Assembly: GCA_026936335.1 (NCBI GenBank)
Contig: JAPMXV010000071.1
Span: 186,001 to 250,000 of the forward strand
Origin: Mantamonas sphyraenae
Taxonomy: Eukaryota > CRuMs > Mantamonadidae
Reading direction: 5' to 3'
Length of the DNA: 64,000 nucleotides
The position numbers and the translations under genes are program-made. This document shows, one piece after another, positions 1 to 10,738 of this stretch; position 1 is the stretch's first letter, and each line of letters opens with the position of its first letter. The notes under the pieces were generated by a model that did not search any database, was not told the origin of the DNA, and saw nothing but the letters and a program-made list of their open reading frames with translations.

Positions 1-1
1 A

Positions 2-2221
2 ATCATGCGCAACTACTACCTGATGTACGAGTGGATTGGCGAGGCGGCGCGTGGTCACACGGCCGAGTCGCAGTATGGATCGGGTGTGAAGGATCTGTCG
101 CAGGTATTGTCGCGCTTCCGAAGCGATTGGTGGCAACATATCCAGCACGAGTTGGCTGTGATTGTGCAGGCGCCAAACCTGGCACAGTTCCAGGAGGACG
201 ACTTTGTCACCGTGTTCCACGCCATCAATCGCTTCCGCACCATTGGCGAACAGTTCAGTGGCAGCGACAGCAGCGTGTTGCAAGAGGCCATCCGGGCAAA
301 GGCAGCCTCGTACTTTGCCGACTTTCACACGCAGCGCCTGGAGGACGCACGTGCCATGCTGGCCAGCGAGATGTGGCACGCCATGCCCATGCCTGCTGGG
401 TGGGAGCTGAGTGACGTCAAGGAGCTCAAGCCCTTTGTGGTGCCGCAGCGCACGCGACGCACGCGCAACGCCTTTGCCACCTCCTTCATGTCCAACTTTG
501 AGACGTCGCCCAGTGCGTCGCCATCACGCAGCGCAGGTTCACCGGCGTCGATGGACACAGACATGCAACTGGACGGCAACGGTGGCTTGAGTGCAGCGGA
601 CCAGGCGGCACAGGATGTGGAAGGGATGGCAAAGCTGTTTGCACGCGACCACAACCCATTTGAGACCTCTTTGGTGGGCGACGACAGTACAGTGGACGCG
701 CAGGATGCCTTGGACGGCAGCGAAGGCGATGCTACGTCGGATGCGCTGGATGAGACCAGCGGGAGTGCGGCGGAGGACGAAGACGACATCAACACGGAAC
801 TGCTGGCCGACTTTATCGACGAAGAGGCTGAGGCTGGTAAGGGGTCGTCGGGGCGAGGAGGTGGTGCTGGTGGAAGCATGTCATCTTCGTCGTCGAGCAA
901 GAGGAACGATGACGACGGAATGCAGTTTGACGAGTCCGGCGGCGAGGGGCCCATTGTGACGGCGACGACGATCAACATGCTGCGATTTGTGGGCAAGTAT
1001 ATCCACATGATGGAGATCCTGCAACCTGTGGCTGAGGAGGTGTTTACGAGCCTGGGTCAGCTGTTTGACATGTACCTGTTCACGGTGTTTCGCATCTTTG
1101 CACGCAGTGGTACGGGCGACGGCGCAGACACAGGCGACGGCGGCTCGGGCGATGCATCTAACGACGAATCCGGGTCTGGGTCCGGGTCGGGAGGGGCGTA
1201 TGGCGAGCTGCTTTCGCTGGCGCCGCTGTCGCCAGAACTGCGTGCCACACTGACGCGTGTGCGCGACCAGAGCTTCCGCCAGCGTGTGGATGATTCGTTT
1301 TCGCCCCTCAACGACGAGCTGGGAGACGAGGGCACGCTGTACGGCCTGTCGTTCCGCGTGACAGCTACGGAATCGCTGAACTTTCTGGTGGACGTGTTTC
1401 ACAGTGTGCAACCCGCGCTGGAGGCGCGACTGCCGGCGGGTGAGGAGAACGTGGAGCTGCAACGGCTGCAACAGACAATGGGACTGGTGCCGGAGCTGCG
1501 GGAGCTGATTTACAGCACGGCAACAGCGGGATACTTGCAGCTGGAACCGCTGGTGCAGATGATTGCCAATGTCAACTTTAACATCAAAGAGCTGGACAGT
1601 GAGAGCTCGTACGTGGCACCGACGGTGCGGCAGCTGGGTGAGGTGAACACCAAGCTGGCAGCGCAGCTGATTGGGTTCAAGGCAAGCATCAAGGGCCTGA
1701 TTTGGGAGCACGTGTGCATGCACTTGATGCAAAACGTGCTGGAGGGCTTTGGACGTGTGAAAAAGTGCACCAACGAGGGTCGTGCGCTGATGTCGCTCGA
1801 TTTTCAGACGATTTGTGCGGCGGTGCAGAAGTATGTGGAGAAGCGACCGTTGCCCGGGGCACCGCTTGTGGACGACTACATCAAGGGGTACTACCAGCCG
1901 GAGGAGCAAGTGTTTCTGTGGTGCAAAGAGCACAGTACCGTGTACACGCTGCAGCAGCTGACCAACCTTGTACAGTGCGGCGTGGGGCAGCAGATGAAGC
2001 GCAAGGCGCGCAACGACCTCATCAGCGGCGTCCAAGAGGCGTGGAAGGCAGTGAACGACAGGGAAGGGACGCTGCAGAGCAGTGGGTCGTCGGGTGGGAG
2101 CAGCAGCAGTGGAGGAGGCAGTGGATCGTCAAGCAGCGGAGGCGGTGCCGCAGGGGCGAGCACGCGTGCAGCGCGAAGGATGATGGACGGCGTGCAGAGG
2201 TTGGGAGGAGGAGGAAGGTGA
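2..2221 (+). CDS. VPS50: Syndetin / VPS50 (CCDC132), C-terminal part
   Basis: Syndetin is the subunit that specifies the EARP tethering complex (with VPS51, VPS52 and VPS53) acting on recycling endosomes. About 739 residues are visible; the frame is open at the window edge, so the N-terminal vesicle-tethering coiled coil lies outside and the methionine at position 5 is probably internal. The last ~250 residues match the syndetin C-terminal domain: the block KKCTNEGRALMSLDFQ, then YIKGYYQPEE and KQLTNLV-like LQQLTNLV, as in animal VPS50. An acidic/serine-rich linker (about residues 160-310) separates this from an upstream helical region. The protein ends in a Gly/Ser-rich tail absent from animal relatives. 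No intron is seen in the visible part. The family assignment is firm; the true start is off-window. Confidence 0.92.
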   Translation: MMRNYYLMYEWIGEAARGHTAESQYGSGVKDLSQVLSRFRSDWWQHIQHELAVIVQAPNLAQFQEDDFVTVFHAINRFRTIGEQFSGSDSSVLQEAIRAKAASYFADFHTQRLEDARAMLASEMWHAMPMPAGWELSDVKELKPFVVPQRTRRTRNAFATSFMSNFETSPSASPSRSAGSPASMDTDMQLDGNGGLSAADQAAQDVEGMAKLFARDHNPFETSLVGDDSTVDAQDALDGSEGDATSDALDETSGSAAEDEDDINTELLADFIDEEAEAGKGSSGRGGGAGGSMSSSSSSKRNDDDGMQFDESGGEGPIVTATTINMLRFVGKYIHMMEILQPVAEEVFTSLGQLFDMYLFTVFRIFARSGTGDGADTGDGGSGDASNDESGSGSGSGGAYGELLSLAPLSPELRATLTRVRDQSFRQRVDDSFSPLNDELGDEGTLYGLSFRVTATESLNFLVDVFHSVQPALEARLPAGEENVELQRLQQTMGLVPELRELIYSTATAGYLQLEPLVQMIANVNFNIKELDSESSYVAPTVRQLGEVNTKLAAQLIGFKASIKGLIWEHVCMHLMQNVLEGFGRVKKCTNEGRALMSLDFQTICAAVQKYVEKRPLPGAPLVDDYIKGYYQPEEQVFLWCKEHSTVYTLQQLTNLVQCGVGQQMKRKARNDLISGVQEAWKAVNDREGTLQSSGSSGGSSSSGGGSGSSSSGGGAAGASTRAARRMMDGVQRLGGGGR

Positions 2222-2440
2222 GAGGGAAATGGGGAAGGGGAAATTGAGGTGCACGCGGTGGGGAGGGGAAGGAAGGGGAACAGGGAGAGAGGAAAATGGA
2301 GATGGATGCCTGGTCTTTGGGACATCATCACACTCATGCACAGTCTCGTGTGTCGGAGAGCATTCGTATGGCTGTGCAGGGTGTCTTGCTCGTGGCGGAC
2401 AACCATGTCCACGCTGTGGATGCCAACCAAAAAGGATTCC

Positions 2441-4143
2441 ATGTCGCAGAGTGAAAGCATCACGTATCCGACGGACCCAGAGAGCTACGAGCAGCTGGAG
2501 GAGATTGCACGTGGCACGTCTGGGCGTGTGTACAAGATGCGTGTGCTCACGCTGGAGCACAAGCCGCTGGTGGCGGTGAAGCGGATCGACCTGGAGGTGA
2601 CGGCCGCGGTGGAGGACGTGCAGAAGGAGGTGTCTGTGATGAAGCTGTTCAACCATGGCAACGTGGTGCAGTGCTTGGCCTCCTTTGTCAACGAGACGGA
2701 GCTGTGGGTGGTCATGCCCTACTTTGGCGCAGGTAGGTGAAACGGAGTGAGCGTCGCGAGGAAACGCGGGAGGGGATTGGCACACACACACACTTGCCAC
2801 GCGCACACAGGCCGGAGGAGGAGTGGACGGGTTTGAACAGAGGTGCCATGGGATGGATGAGGCGTATGCTGACACGTGCGTGCGTGTGTGTGTGTGCGTA
2901 GGGTCTGCATTCCATCTGCTCAAGTCACACTTTAGGACGGGGTTTGACGAGCAGACGTGTGCCACCATTCTGAAGCAGGTGCTGCAGGGGCTGCAGTACC
3001 TGCACGAGAACAACCTGATTCACCGAGACATCAAGGCAGGCAACGTGTTGATTGGAGACGACGGCACGGTGGCCATTACAGACTTTGGAGTGAGTGCAGC
3101 GTTGGGAGGGGCGTACGGAAACGACAAACGAGCGCAAACGGTGATCGGCTCGCGCTGCTGGATGGCACCGGAGGTGTTTTCGGGCGAATCCACAGGGTAC
3201 GACAACAAAGTGGACATTTGGTCGCTGGGCATGACGGCACTGGAACTGGCACATGGCAAGCCGCCGCTGGCAAACTATCCGCCCATCAAGTTGGAGCGGT
3301 TGATTGTGAGCAACCCACCGCCGGTGCTGGAGAACCCCACGGACGGGCGCAAGTTTAGTGACTCGTTCAAGAACTTTGTGAAGCGGTGTCTGTGCAAGGA
3401 TCCCACGGAACGTATGAGTGCCACGGAGCTGCTGGAGAAGAATGGCAAGTTCTTCAAGAAGGCCAAGGACGCACAGTGGCTGGTGGAGAACCTGGTGCAG
3501 GTGGCCAAGGGAGGAACCGGTGGTGGTGGTGCTTCAGGAAGCAGCAGCAGCAGCAGTGGTGGTGTGGGTGCGGGTGCGGGTGCGGGTGGTGATGTCTCCT
3601 CGTCAGGGGAGGAAGGGGCCGGTGAGATGCTTGGGAGCAGGACCGAGTTTGGAGTTGCAGGCGGAAGAGGAGGCAATGGCAAACAAAGAGAGGAAGAACA
3701 GTGGGACAGAATCGGGTGTGGACGAGGAGGATACATACTGGGATTTGGACGACGACGACGACGACGGGGCCAAGGACAGCAAAGGAGGCGCGGGTGGTGC
3801 AAGTAGCGCAGCAGCCGGTGACACCACAGGGAGCAACGGTGGTGGAAATGGCAGCAGCAACAACACAGCCGCCGCCTCCACAGCAGCAGCAGCAGCAACG
3901 CCAAACGAACCCAAGATTCACCGCGGGGCAAAGCGCACGTTTATCCACAACCGAGTGAGTGAAAGCGAAGAGGAAGAAGCGGAGAAGGGCAGCAGCAGTG
4001 CAGCAGCAAACAACAACAGCGCAGGTACGACGGCAACGACAGCCACAAGCACAACGACAGCGAACAACAACAAACCATCCACGCAGCAGACACAGGCACA
4101 GACACAGGGGCGGCGGCGGCGGCGGCGGGAGGAGGAGACATGA
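2441..4143 (+). CDS. STE20-type kinase of the OSR1/SPAK (Fray) group; 3' end uncertain
   Basis: Ser/Thr kinase of the germinal-centre VI group, which in animals is activated by WNK kinases and controls cation-chloride transport. Exon 1 is 2441-2732 and exon 2 starts at 2902 (intron GTAGGT...TAG, phase 1). Visible motifs: VAVKRID (K47), HRDIKAGN (D140), DFGVSAAL (D158), CWMAPE, and after the catalytic core a KFFKKAKDAQWL segment matching the OSR1 HKFFQKAK block. Behind the kinase domain the original frame runs to a stop at 3806 through a low-complexity Gly/Arg stretch. The alternative frame from about 3668 gives an acidic Asp/Ser-rich tail to 4143 and looks more natural; a short intron 3622-3667 or an indel would connect them. 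The OSR1-type C-terminal (CCT) docking domain is not visible. The kinase call is strong, the tail is a model. Confidence 0.8.
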
Positions 4144-4403
4144 GTGTGTTGGAGGGGAACATCAACGAACTGGCGCAGCAGAGCAAGTTGTTGAAGAAGT
4201 ATGCGACCAAGGTGAGGAGTGAGAACGACGTGATCCTGCAGGCGGGCCTGTTGGAGAAGATTCCGCAGGAGGCCGGGGAGTCGCTTGCGTTGGTGCTTGC
4301 GTTGCAGCAGGTGATTGGTCACTCGTTGGATTTGATCAATGAGAACCTGGAGCTGACGGTGAAGAATCAGGAGTTGAAGAGTGCATTGGAGAATGCGCAA
4401 TGA
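4140..4403 (+). CDS. Small coiled-coil protein, 87 aa
   Basis: An uninterrupted 87-residue frame beginning MSVLEGNINELAQQSK and ending NQELKSALENAQ. It is almost wholly alpha-helical in appearance, with heptad-like spacing of Leu/Ile and an Asn-Glu-Asn-Leu-Glu-Leu segment. Its start codon overlaps the presumed stop of the upstream kinase frame (ATGA at 4140-4143). It may be an independent small gene or the last exon of the kinase locus. I do not recognise the family; a faint resemblance to the C-terminal helices of SIKE/FGFR1OP2 proteins is too weak to name it. No intron signal is needed to read it. Confidence 0.5.
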   Translation: MSVLEGNINELAQQSKLLKKYATKVRSENDVILQAGLLEKIPQEAGESLALVLALQQVIGHSLDLINENLELTVKNQELKSALENAQ

Positions 4404-4543
4404 AGTGCAGAAGAGAGAATCGTCCAGCACGCCGAACAGACGCCGGTCGATGCAACAATTGTTTCCCCACACAGTCCCCCCTCCCCCCCCCTTTTGTACA
4501 TCCAAGACACCCCAATCAATCGAGAAAAGAGGGAAAACCAATC

Positions 4544-7500
4544 ATGTCATCGTCATCGGAGGCAGCGGGAAGCGGGGGCGGGAAACGGCGCGGCGGAAAG
4601 AAACCGTCGCACCACGGCCCACCGAGCATCAACATTGGCAACGTGAGTGTGCTAAAGTACAACAAAGATGAATGGAAGAGGGTGCCACTGCCTGCGGGCA
4701 CATATGTAAAGAACCACCAGGACGCGCTGGTGATGCTGGCCGGCTGGGTGCGGGATCACGAAAAGAAGGCCAACACACGACACACGGAGATCATGAACCG
4801 ACTGGACACCCTGGATATGAAGACGGCAGCCAACAAAGAGACGCTGGATGAGATGCAGCGGCAACACGAACACTTTGTTGGGCGTGTGGAGGCCAAGTTG
4901 GAGGTGAGCGGTGACCGTTTGAAGCGCGGCAACCGGTTCCGGAGAGTTGGAAGGAAGGCTGACACGCACACATACACACACACACAACCAGATGCTGGAG
5001 GACTCGATGCAGAAGCAAATCGACGGGTTGGACCACAAGGTGGATTCACAGCTTGCGCAGCTGCAGAGCATGACGGACGAGGAACTGGAGGCGGCCGGGG
5101 AACGGCTTGCAGCGCTGGAGGATCGTGCGGGGCCGGTTTGAACGGACGCAGGCGGACGTGGTGCCACGTGTGCACACTGTGGTGGAGCGTGTGGACGCAC
5201 AGAAGGAACGGCAAGAGGAACTGACGGCCAAACTGATGTCGGTGAACCAAAAGGTGGACAAAGCGCGGACGGTGCTGGATCGTTGGGAGAGCAAGATGGG
5301 CAGCGGCGACGACAACTTTATTGTGAAAACGGTGCAAAAGAGCACGAGTCGATCGTTGCAGGAGCTAAAGATGTACGTGGACGACCGGTTGCGTAACATC
5401 AAGCTGGCAACGGGAGCGGGTGGGTTGCCGGAGGAGATGGACGGCGTCGATGCGTTGTCCCTGGCAGGTGGGGCGGTGTCGGGCAAGTTGCAGGAACACC
5501 TGGAGGCAATACGGGCACAAGCCATGCAGGGGATCAACACGGCGGAGCAGGTGCAGCGTGCGCTGGACGAGTACATGGAACGGCAGGCGTTGGTGGTGGT
5601 GGAGGTGCGACACAAGATCAAGGAGAGCACGGGGACGTTGGGCAAAGAGTTGCGTGAGCGGATTCGTGAGACGCGTGACAACGTGGCACACGTGGAGGAG
5701 ATGGTGATGGAGTCGCAGGGGGTCATTGGGGAGAAGTTGCGGGAGACGGCAGAGTTGTACGCCGAAATCATGCGTGCGCGCAAGTATGACCAGATCGAAC
5801 GGTCTGGAGTGAATGTGGCGCAGTTGCACAGTCTGCAATCGCGTCTGGAGGTGGAGGAGAACGATCGCATCGCGCAGACGACGGCGATCACACACGCGTT
5901 GGGCGAGGTCATGAGTGTGGTGAACGAGTTGTCGGCCAACGTGAAGCACAAGGCCAGTCGCAACGATGTCAACACGCTGTTGGCTCGACTCAAGGCCATG
6001 GGCAAGAAGGTGGACATGGACATCGAGTTGCGTGAGGCGGAAGCAGAGGCCACGCAGGCACACGTGGTGAACGTCAAACGAGTGGACAGCGCACGGTCGT
6101 TGCACCATGCACGCAAACGCATGCTCAGCAGTGGCACATACTCGCCACGGCGCGGGGCACGGCCGCATTCGGCGTATGCCGGATTGGGATCGTTGTCACA
6201 TCACCATCCGCAGCAATTTCATGCCGAAGCAGGAGCAGCTGGTGGTGGTGGTTATGGTGCTGGTGCCGGTGCTGGTGACGTGTCTTCGTGGGGCATGGGA
6301 TCGGGCCCCATTGAGGATCTGGACGACTACATGCAGGTGTTGTCGCAGGAACGGCCAGTGAGCGCACGGCCGATGTCCGCACGTTCGTTTCCGTACTACA
6401 TGGTGGAAGACGGCGGTGGCGATGGTGGTGGTGGTGGAGGAGGAGGAGGAGGAGGAAGGGGAGAGGGTGAAGAGGGAGGGCAGGGACAGGCGTCGGGGGC
6501 CGGTGCTGGGTTGGGTGGACAGGCGTCGGATGCGTGGACACCGCGTGGCCGTGGGCCCACAAGCTATTATGTGGTGACGGGAGGGAAGCAACAGCAGCAG
6601 CAACGTGGCACAGTGGTGGCAGCAGCACCACCCAAGGCCACTCGTCCAACACGACCCAACACGGCACACGTGTCCGGTGCACGACGAAGGGCGGTGGAAG
6701 AAGGAGCACGAGACGGGACAGGAGGACGCGATCAGAACGACGGGAGTGGGTCGCAGGAAGGCCCAGCACAGCATGGGACGCAGTCACACGGGCTGGGCGA
6801 TGTGCCAGTGGCGGATAGGAGGCGACGACGTCCGCAGACGGCGGCGCCCAGGAGGAACGAGAGACATGTGGAGGTGGTGATGCCATCGAATGACGGCAGC
6901 AAGCCGTTTGTGCGACCCAAGAGTGCGGCAGGGGACGCGAGGGTGACGGTGCAGGTGCGTGAGTTGGGGCGGGTGAAGGAGCAGCTGCAGGATCAGGGTG
7001 CGTTTCTGTTGTACGCAGAGGATGAGGAGGATGAGGATGAGGACCGAATGGGAGCCACGAGGGATGATGGGCAGAATGGGAACGATGATGATGATGATGA
7101 TGATGATGACGATGATGATGCGTTTGAGCGCGCCGTAGCACAGGCAGAGTCGCATGCACGCAAGCACGGACGCATGGATGCACATGTGCCGAATCTGGAC
7201 GAGGCACGGGCCAGGCAGGAGGAGAGGGAACGACAGGAGAGGGAGCTGGAGGAGCTGGAGGAGATGGAGAAGAAGGAGGAGGAGGAGAGGAGGCGAGTGG
7301 AGGAGGAGCTACTGTTGCAACAACAGGAGGAAGAGGAACAGAGGGAACAGCAGATGAGGCATCAGCAGTGGCAACAGAGACAACAGTTGAAGCGGCCTCC
7401 GAGCAGCACACAGAGTGGACGGGCCACGTCGTCGGCCAAGGTGGTGCGTGGCAACTATCTGCCAAAGTCGGGTGCCTCGGCAGCCATGACCAATCGACAG

Positions 7501-7623
7501 GAGTACATCACTCAATTTGCACGGTTTGATCAGGACCGTGTGTGGGGCTCGCATGACCAGCAGGATTCAGAGGGGTTGATGATTTTTGGGCAGCGGTCGA
7601 GTGGGAGCAGCGGCAGTGGATGA
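4544..7623 (+). CDS. Large coiled-coil, possibly ciliary protein, with a frame break near 5137
   Basis: Exon 1 is 4544-4903 (120 aa, basic Gly/Ser-rich start, then helical); exon 2 begins at 4992 after an intron with a CA repeat. The frame from 4992 reads a coiled coil up to a TGA at 5139-5141, while an open frame shifted by one base continues the heptads from about 5137 to 7623, so about 1,000 residues are expected. Removing one T from the TTT at 5137-5139 rejoins the two frames. After the coil come Gly-rich loops and repeated short motifs RPHSAY, RPTRPNTAH, RRPQTAA and RPKSAAG, then a (GAT)n Asp run and a Glu/Gln-rich helix. Such R-P-x-(S/T)-A motifs are common in axonemal proteins of flagellates, so a ciliary role is an inference. 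The family is not recognised. Confidence 0.7.
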
Positions 7624-7807
7624 TGATGAAGAGGAGGAGGAGGAAGAGGAAGAGGAGGAAGAGGAGGAGGAGGAGTTGAACAAGAAAGGGCAATGAAATG
7701 GGCAAATACCCAATGGACCCCATGTGGGAATGCGCGCGCGCGAGGGCGGGGCAAACTATTTTTGGCGTGCTCAGAGAGGAGAGAGGGGGTTTGGAGCTGA
7801 GCAGACC

Positions 7808-8593
7808 ATGGCATTGGAATCAAAGGTGCTGTACCGGTACATGGTGTTCAACATGGTGTGGACCCAGGCACACTTTGTGGTGTTGTGGTTCACCAACACC
7901 ATCACCTGGTGGTTGCTGCTCCTGGGGACTCTGGGACCGTTGTTGGGCACACCATCGGCATTCAACCTGGAGCGAAAGGGCATGCGATGGGTCTATGCCA
8001 TTGTGCCATTCGGATACGCATCTTACCTGCTGGTGTTCATGCAAAGTTCGTGGGATGAACTTGCCACGTTTGCCTTTGCCCTCTCCATGGGCTTCCATTG
8101 GTTCATCATTTACGGACTGGTGCTGTACCGTGACAACTACTGGTCTGCCCTGTGGCACGGGTGCAAGCTTGCGTTTGAGCAGGTGGACTTCACCTCGGAC
8201 CTGCTGGTGTGCATCATCGTCTTTCGCAGCGGACAAACCCTGTTGGGTGGTTTGCTCGTCGTCTTTGTCTCCCTCGAGGGGCTCATGCTTCAGGTTTGCA
8301 TGGCCAACGAGAAGCGATCCATGGTTCAGGAGTACGCGGCACATATTTGCAGCGAAGTGCCGATTTTGGTGATTACCCTGGTCGCGCTGCCCATCACCGA
8401 CATTGTGTTTCTTTCTGTCACAGTCCTTGTGCTTTCGTTGTTCATACGCACCCTGTGGATCCTGTTTCGTATGAACTCTGGCCACGACGTGATGGCTGTG
8501 GAGGCCATCAAGGTGCAGGCTGCTGCTCCAGAGGCCAAAGTCACAAGCACAGAGACAAGCACAGTTGATGCAGCGGCAACGCAGAGCCCTTGA
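7808..8593 (+). CDS. Orphan multi-pass membrane protein, 261 aa
   Basis: Single-exon frame starting at the ATG in an ACCATGG context at 7808. It holds about seven hydrophobic segments: the regions beginning MVWTQAHFVV, TWWLLLLGTLG, WVYAIVPFGY, FALSMGFHWFII, LLVCIIVFRS/GGLLVVFVSL, VPILVITLVALP and VFLSVTVLVLSL. A Thr/Ala/Glu-rich tail of about 40 residues follows the last segment and is probably cytosolic. There is no cleavable signal peptide. I do not recognise a family. The upstream 180 nt is purine-rich (GGA repeats) and contains no better start. The gene lies in tandem with another orphan membrane protein 118 nt downstream. Confidence 0.75.
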   Translation: MALESKVLYRYMVFNMVWTQAHFVVLWFTNTITWWLLLLGTLGPLLGTPSAFNLERKGMRWVYAIVPFGYASYLLVFMQSSWDELATFAFALSMGFHWFIIYGLVLYRDNYWSALWHGCKLAFEQVDFTSDLLVCIIVFRSGQTLLGGLLVVFVSLEGLMLQVCMANEKRSMVQEYAAHICSEVPILVITLVALPITDIVFLSVTVLVLSLFIRTLWILFRMNSGHDVMAVEAIKVQAAAPEAKVTSTETSTVDAAATQSP

Positions 8594-8630
8594 TTGGTTG
8601 CATTGCACAATGAAGATGGATCACCATGAG

Positions 8631-8657
<27 letters not shown>
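8631..8657. repeat. (CA)n microsatellite
   Basis: About 13 CA units between two membrane-protein genes. The same dinucleotide fills many introns in the window, so this is background repeat content rather than a specific element. Confidence 0.9.
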
Positions 8658-8661
<4 letters not shown>

Positions 8662-8711
8662 GGAAACGAACCCACCACCAAAACGCGCGCGGATGCACAC
8701 AAGGGATCACC

Positions 8712-9528
8712 ATGCAAGAGCGCGAGGCGCAAAGAGACGAGGGAGAGGATGGGGATGGCCAGGATGAGGGTTGTTGTGGCTGTTGTGCAGCTGGGTTGGA
8801 GGAGTTGCAGTTCAAAAGCCGAAGCCACAGCAGCGACGAGTGGGCTGTGCTGTGTTGCTTCAACTGCACCCGGTGCACGAGTGTGCTTGTGGCCACGGCG
8901 GTGTTGGTTGTGCTGGGAGTGGAACACACAAAGGTGTTGAAGCATTGCGACGCCCTGCCCCTTCCCTGGTTTGTGCTCGTGGCTGCCATGCTCCTCCTCC
9001 TCTTTTGCTGCCTCCCTGCTGCCATCAAGTCGCCCCTCACCCAGGGCTATCGGTACAGTGCATTGGATGACACCCAACCCAACGCCCAGTTGCCTCCTCC
9101 CGATCGCACCCCTGCCCAGACTGCCATCTGGTGCTGCCTCGTCACCTCCTGGTTTGTCCTCTGCTTCCTCTGCTTCGCATGGGCCGTCACCGGCACCGTG
9201 TTTGTCTCTATCACCCCCACACAGTGTGCTCAGGAGCTACCTCACACCTGGGGCATGGCCATCACCCTCCTCGTCTTTCTGGTACGTCATAAGAGGCGAT
9301 TGTTTCCCCCCCCCCTTGTGTTGTGTTTCCGCAAACTCACACTCAACCCCCCCTAATCCACCACATCTACAGTACATTTGCTGCTGTTGGAGCTGTGTGT
9401 CTGGTTCGGCCGTGCTGTGTGGCACCGCCCAATTTCGACGGAGCGATTGTGTCGCGTGCTGCAACGAACGGTTTGAGGTCAACCTCGGCCCCGCGGAAAA
9501 CTTTGGCGACAATCTGGGGCTTGTGTGA
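8712..9528 (+). CDS. Orphan four-pass membrane protein, Cys-rich, 241 aa
   Basis: Exon 1 is 8712-9281, exon 2 is 9373-9528, joined in phase 0 across a 91-nt intron (GTACGT...CTACAG). The N-terminal ~45 residues are acidic with a CCGCC motif. Four hydrophobic segments follow: SVLVATAVLVVLGV, WFVLVAAMLLLLFCCL, IWCCLVTSWFVLCFLC and MAITLLVFL-YICCCW, the last being split by the intron. The protein ends with a second Cys cluster and NLGLV. A start further upstream at 8565 would add a His/Thr-repeat region translated from a CA microsatellite, which is why 8712 was preferred. The family is not recognised; the cysteines flanking the membrane segments could be palmitoylated. Confidence 0.7.
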
Positions 9529-9602
9529 TCGTCATTGCGGGAGTGGGGAATGGATTGCCATCAAGAAGGATCCAATCAAATGCCTCTTTTGTTCAGATAT
9601 CT

Positions 9603-10588
9603 TCACGTGGATGCCTTCATCTCCTTCACAAGCGCATTGGCCGTTTCCAGCTTGGCGATCAAGGCGTCCAGTCGCTCTGCGTTCAATTCGTACTGCACCT
9701 TGCTCTGCAATGTAAATGAATGGTGGATGATGGGTGTGTTGAGGGTGTGAGTGAGCGTCTTGATGAAAAGCCAGAGCAAAGGGAGACGAGACGTACCACG
9801 TTGTCGTTGCAGTCCTGCACATCCAGGTTCAGGAGGAGCACGGGCTCACGCAAATCACTCAGCTTGCTTGTGCCCATGCGCATCTGCGTGTGTGTGTGTG
9901 TGCGTGTGTGTGAGTGTGTGAGTGTGTGTCCCCAAGCAAAAGGCGGCCCTCCAGGTATCCAGGTATCCAAGGCAAGCACAACTCACGTGCAACTTCCAGT
10001 CGAAATCCTTCAACTGGGCATGTGAGATGCCAGCTGTACCCTTCACCAATGCCTCCTTGATCTCCTGCGTCCTGGCCACCACCAATTCAGCCACTGCCTT
10101 GCTGTACTTGTCGTCCAGGCCTGCCGTTTGCAAATCCTCCAACACCTGGCACACACACCCACGTCGTCAGCGTCTCCCTATGGCTTTCACACACCTCCCA
10201 TCGTGTCACCCCCTTCCCTCCCTCCCCCCCAACCATCCCATCCTTGGGTTAGTGTCCTTCTGCGTCACCCACTCACCTGTTCCGGCCCCAAGGCCAGGCG
10301 CACGCTCTGTGCTGCAAATGTTCCCAGCGCCTCTGCCAGTTTCTCCATATCCAACAGGGCCTGTGTGTCTACAGTGCCACCATACGTGGCAAACATGGAC
10401 TTGCTACGTCCACACAGCGAATCCAGCACCTGGTTCACCACCCCTGCTGCGTCCACGCCCTCTGGCAGCGACGCAAGCCCTCCCAGCGTTTCAAACGCCC
10501 CATCCAACTTGGCATCGCCTCCACACGCGTGGAACTTGCCCTGCGACCCCTCTTGTGACTCTCCTGTTGAAGACGAAGACGATGACAT
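9603..10588 (-). CDS. COMMD8: COMM domain-containing protein 8
   Basis: Subunit of the Commander endosomal recycling complex, in which ten COMMD proteins form a ring with CCDC22/CCDC93. Four exons join in phase 0: 10588-10277, 10145-9987, 9883-9797 and 9704-9603, giving 218 residues. Exon 1 carries DSLCGRSKSMFATYGG, matching DGICGRAYPVYQDYHS of animal COMMD8, and exon 2 carries ISHAQLKDFDWKLH, matching ISSAQLQDFDWQVKL. The COMM domain occupies the last ~70 residues (LVLLLNLDVQD-type core, then a terminal helix LIAKLETANALVKEM). Introns contain CA repeats on the coding strand. The N-terminal Ser/Gly stretch is an extension. All splice sites are canonical and preserve frame. Confidence 0.88.
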
Positions 10589-10738
10589 GTGCTCGTGAAC
10601 AAGAGAGGCTTACAATTTCTGCTGGGTGCTCGCTCGCACGAGTGTCTCTCCTTCCATTCACTTTCACTCTCTCCTCGCTGCTTGTCACTCTCTCGCTCTC
10701 TGTCTCTCCTCTCATCCTGCTTGAATTACATGGGTTGA

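Noticed and set aside
881-2035. A 384-codon minus-strand frame opposite the syndetin gene.
   Set aside because: It mirrors the syndetin coding frame and has no domain or plausible composition.
6125-7465. A 446-codon His/Pro/Ser-rich minus-strand frame.
   Set aside because: It is antisense to the repetitive coiled-coil gene; the His runs arise from GGTGGT/GATGAT repeats.
8565-8711. Upstream start extending the four-pass protein with a His-Thr repeat.
   Set aside because: The extension is translated microsatellite (CA)n and the ATG at 8712 gives a normal N-terminus.
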